The notes under the pieces: generated by a model
Seen by the model: only the letters and a program-made list of their open reading frames with translations
Database searches by the model: none
Told to the model about the DNA's origin: nothing
Program-made: the position numbers and the translations under genes
Assembly (NCBI GenBank): GCA_029556615.1
Contig: JAKQDD010000013.1
Coordinates: 1 to 43,150 of the forward strand
Source of the DNA: Verrucomicrobiota bacterium
Lineage (GTDB): Bacteria; Verrucomicrobiota; Verrucomicrobiia; Limisphaerales; J093
DNA length: 43,150 bases
Direction of reading: 5' to 3'
Shown here: in pieces, positions 41,006 through 43,150 of the stretch
Layout: every line of letters begins with the position of its first letter
How positions within the stretch are numbered: the stretch's first letter is position 1

Positions 41006-42777
41006 GTCTCCTCCGCAGCAGGCAGGTTTTTGTACCACGTGAAATACAGCACCACGCCCAGGGCGGCCAGGACCGCCAGCCAGAAGGCCAGGGGCCGCCA
41101 TTGGCGCAAAAACAGATAGAACGGCGCCAGCGCCAGCGCCAGCTGAAACCCGGCGGTGATGAACCCGTTGAGCAGATCGATCCGCGGCATCGGATCGCCC
41201 ACCGGCACCAACCCCCGCGCCTCGGCTTCCGCCCGCACCGGCCCCCACCAGCCGAACGGGCGGACCTTGGCGTAAAACGCCACCAGCACCTCGCGGTCCG
41301 CCGCCGGCAGGATCCTCCCCAACACCAGGCTCAACAGCAGGCTGACCAGGACGTCCACCGTCAGTGTCACGCTGATGCTCCACTCGGGCGCCAGCAGCTT
41401 CTGCAGGAGGATGAACGCCGCCGAGGCCGCCATGCTCGCCACAAACGCCTGGGGCCCAAACCGCCACCAGTGCCAGCGCATCGTCGCCGGCACCAGGATC
41501 ATCGTGACCACCACGAAGATCATCGTCTCCCACGCGGACACCACATCCCGGAAACAGAGGCTGAACAGGAACCCCACCACGATCACCACCAGCGATGCCG
41601 CCTGCCCAATCCGCACCAGCACCCGCTCCGTGAACGCCCGCGCCCAGTACCGCTTGAGGATGTCGTTCAACACCACCGAGCTCGTCACGTTGATCATGGC
41701 GCTCAGCGTCGACATCAGCGCCGCCAACAGCACCGCCATGAACACCCCCCGCAGTCCCACCGGCAGATGCTTCAACACCAACGGCATGATCTTCTCCGCG
41801 TCAAACGTCGTGTCCGACCCCAATAGCCGGATCCCCAATACCAGGAAAGCAAGCCCCAGAAACCAGCGCAGCGTGTAGCCCACCGTCCATAGCCCCGCCG
41901 CCAGCGACGCGTCCCGCGGACCCTTTGTCGTCAGAAAGAACTGGAAATCCCAAACGTTCGGCCCCGCCAACAGCCGAAACACCATCCATAAAAAGCCCGC
42001 GAGCAACACCGGGCCGAACGCCGCATAATGCCGGTAACCGGCCGGCACCTCCGAAGCGTAGCCGGGCCACAGCGACCAGCCCGGCGCCAGCGAGCTCCAG
42101 CCCGCATCCCGCGCCGCCGCCGCCACCGCAGCCCCGTCCCCCTGAAACGCCATGATGCTCAGCACCACCGCCCCCAGCGCGATGAGCACGGTCTGTAACA
42201 CGTCCGTCAGGATCACCCCAAAGAACCCCCCCAACGTCACGTAAACCCCCACCACCCCGAACACGATCAGCGACGATTGCCATTGGGGCAAAGGCAGAAA
42301 CTCGCCCACGAATTTTCCTGTCCCCACCGCCATGTACATCAGGTTGCACACCATCAGCACCAGCAGAAACACCGTCGCCGCAATCCGGGCCGCCTCCGCC
42401 GCCCGCGTGTCCCCAAACCGCGTCCGGTTCCACTCGGCAAAGGTCATCACGCCCGACCGCCGGATGTACTTGGCCTGAAACGCCATGTAGAGGCAGATCA
42501 TGAACCAGCCCCAGAAGATGTGCGTGATCCAAACCGCCTTCAGCCCGAGGTAAAACAACACCCCCACCATCGCCATTGTGCCGCCCACGTCGATGTAGCT
42601 CGAACAACCCGAGAGCCCAAGCATCCACCACGGCACCGCCCGGTCCGCCAAGTAGTACGAGTCCAACCGCCGCGTCGCCCGCCGATGCACCACAATCCCA
42701 ATCGCCGCCATGCCCGCGAAATACAGGGCCACGATCAGTAGATCCACCAGCGCCCACGAGCTTTGCTCGGAAGCCAT
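41002..42777 (-). CDS. Sodium:solute symporter (SSF family)
   Basis: This encodes 591 residues. ATG 42777 is chosen over an upstream one at 42810 because the first membrane helix begins soon after; the ribosome site is weak. More than ten hydrophobic helices occur along the protein, with the SSF-type blocks YYLADRAVPWWMLGLSG in the first loop, SYIDVGGTMAM in helix 2, and FMAVLLAALMSTLSAMIN near the middle. Sugar or sugar-acid uptake with sodium is the likely job, given the mannosidase gene next to it with a 4-base overlap. It is the first gene of a three-gene minus-strand operon, with R1 copy D upstream. Confidence 0.93.
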   Translation of the reverse strand: MASEQSSWALVDLLIVALYFAGMAAIGIVVHRRATRRLDSYYLADRAVPWWMLGLSGCSSYIDVGGTMAMVGVLFYLGLKAVWITHIFWGWFMICLYMAFQAKYIRRSGVMTFAEWNRTRFGDTRAAEAARIAATVFLLVLMVCNLMYMAVGTGKFVGEFLPLPQWQSSLIVFGVVGVYVTLGGFFGVILTDVLQTVLIALGAVVLSIMAFQGDGAAVAAAARDAGWSSLAPGWSLWPGYASEVPAGYRHYAAFGPVLLAGFLWMVFRLLAGPNVWDFQFFLTTKGPRDASLAAGLWTVGYTLRWFLGLAFLVLGIRLLGSDTTFDAEKIMPLVLKHLPVGLRGVFMAVLLAALMSTLSAMINVTSSVVLNDILKRYWARAFTERVLVRIGQAASLVVIVVGFLFSLCFRDVVSAWETMIFVVVTMILVPATMRWHWWRFGPQAFVASMAASAAFILLQKLLAPEWSISVTLTVDVLVSLLLSLVLGRILPAADREVLVAFYAKVRPFGWWGPVRAEAEARGLVPVGDPMPRIDLLNGFITAGFQLALALAPFYLFLRQWRPLAFWLAVLAALGVVLYFTWYKNLPAAEET

Positions 42778-42832
42778 GCCCCAGGGTGTAACCCCGCCAA
42801 CCCCAGTCAACGAGTTTCTTGCGCGCCTCGCT

Positions 42833-43012
42833 AGAGTCCTCGACTTGTGGAATATGGGGTCAACAGGTCAAGTTTGGCCCCTGCCGCTCCAACCCCACCC
42901 CCCTGCCTTCGAGGACTCTGCATTAGCGAGGCGCGGAAGAGAGGGTGGTCAGGCACAGCAGTGTCTTCATGAACCTGAGGACTCGACCGGCTCTGAGGCG
43001 CGCCTCGCTAGG
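42833..43012 (+). repeat. Dispersed repeat R1, copy D
   Basis: This copy is 180 bases with both hairpin stems recognisable (agagtcctcgac with ttcgaggactct, and tagcgaggcgcg with cgcgcctcgcta). A second copy of the 3' end motif gcgcgcctcgctag lies just before it at 42821-42834, so the copy is bordered by direct repeats of that motif. It lies between the symporter start and the next gene, where it could carry regulatory sites. Confidence 0.92.
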
Positions 43013-43046
43013 GTTGACTGTGAACCTGCTATGAGAGAGTCAAGAT

Positions 43047-43150
43047 CTAAAACCCGAATCTGGTAGCCGCCGTTGCCGCCCCGACGGACGTTTGCTGTGC
43101 TTTCAGCTGATCGCAGACGGCTTCACGTTGGCGTTTTGCGTACGGGTCAA
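43047..43150 (-). CDS. C-terminal end of a partial protein
   Basis: On the minus strand the window's end reads DPYAKRQREAVCDQLKAQQT, then SVGAATAATRFGF and a stop at 43047-43049. The start lies outside the window. The helical, charged sequence looks coding, but no family can be named from ~34 residues. Orientation matches the symporter operon but R1 copy D separates them. Confidence 0.4.
   Translation of the reverse strand, partial: DPYAKRQREAVCDQLKAQQTSVGAATAATRFGF

Overview
This high-GC window reads as a chromosomal segment of a Verrucomicrobiota-like bacterium (inference). The support is a PEP-CTERM-like protein, giant LamG/Ig-like and YD-repeat secreted proteins, an HzsA-related cytochrome-like protein, a malectin-domain secreted protein, a symporter/alpha-mannosidase/URO-D-fold operon, and many short intergenic repeat families. 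Housekeeping anchors are a tRNA-Asn, carA and hemB.

Layout. 1-955: tRNA-Asn and a repeat-rich non-coding stretch. 956-9939: a secreted beta-helix-like protein, a 1728-residue RHS/YD-repeat protein with a base-composition-shifted C-terminal toxin-like tip, and a small gene directly downstream in the immunity position. 9919-16256: a three-level nest of mobile DNA. An old IS remnant with 18-bp terminal inverted repeats is split by an IS66-family element (8-bp target duplication gatcaagc). The tnpC of that IS66 is in turn split by a Recombinase-In-Trio (RIT) element that has three overlapping tyrosine recombinase genes and perfect 99-bp inverted repeats. 16264-17418: an IS1634/IS4-like remnant and a PEP-CTERM-like protein. 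17703-22811: a coupled pair, a HerA-like ATPase and a secreted malectin-domain protein, flanked by 8-bp tandem arrays in opposite orientation. 23244-25982: an HzsA-related protein with two CxxCH motifs, bracketed by two copies of a dispersed 180-bp two-hairpin repeat (called R1 here). 26306-29103: carA, an FHA-domain membrane protein, and hemB on the minus strand, whose start codon lies inside a third R1 copy. 29702-33727: a 1341-residue LamG/Ig-like secreted protein with a strong terminator nearby. 34156-37507: a small secreted protein and a divergent fusion of a hydrolase-like domain with a serine beta-lactamase-like domain. 37473-42777: a minus-strand operon (symporter, GH38 alpha-mannosidase, URO-D-like protein) with 4-bp ATGA overlaps, followed by a fourth R1 copy and the end of another minus-strand gene.

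How the genes fit together. The strongest functional units are the RHS toxin tip with its putative immunity gene, the nested transposons, and the sugar uptake and degradation operon. The least explained structure is the set of dispersed repeats: R1 in four copies, a 102-bp unit joined to 8-bp arrays, 7-bp arrays, a second ~120-165-bp repeat and a 24-nt repeat. Some of these supply start or stop codons to neighbouring genes. All family assignments come from reading the sequence by eye; no database search was run.
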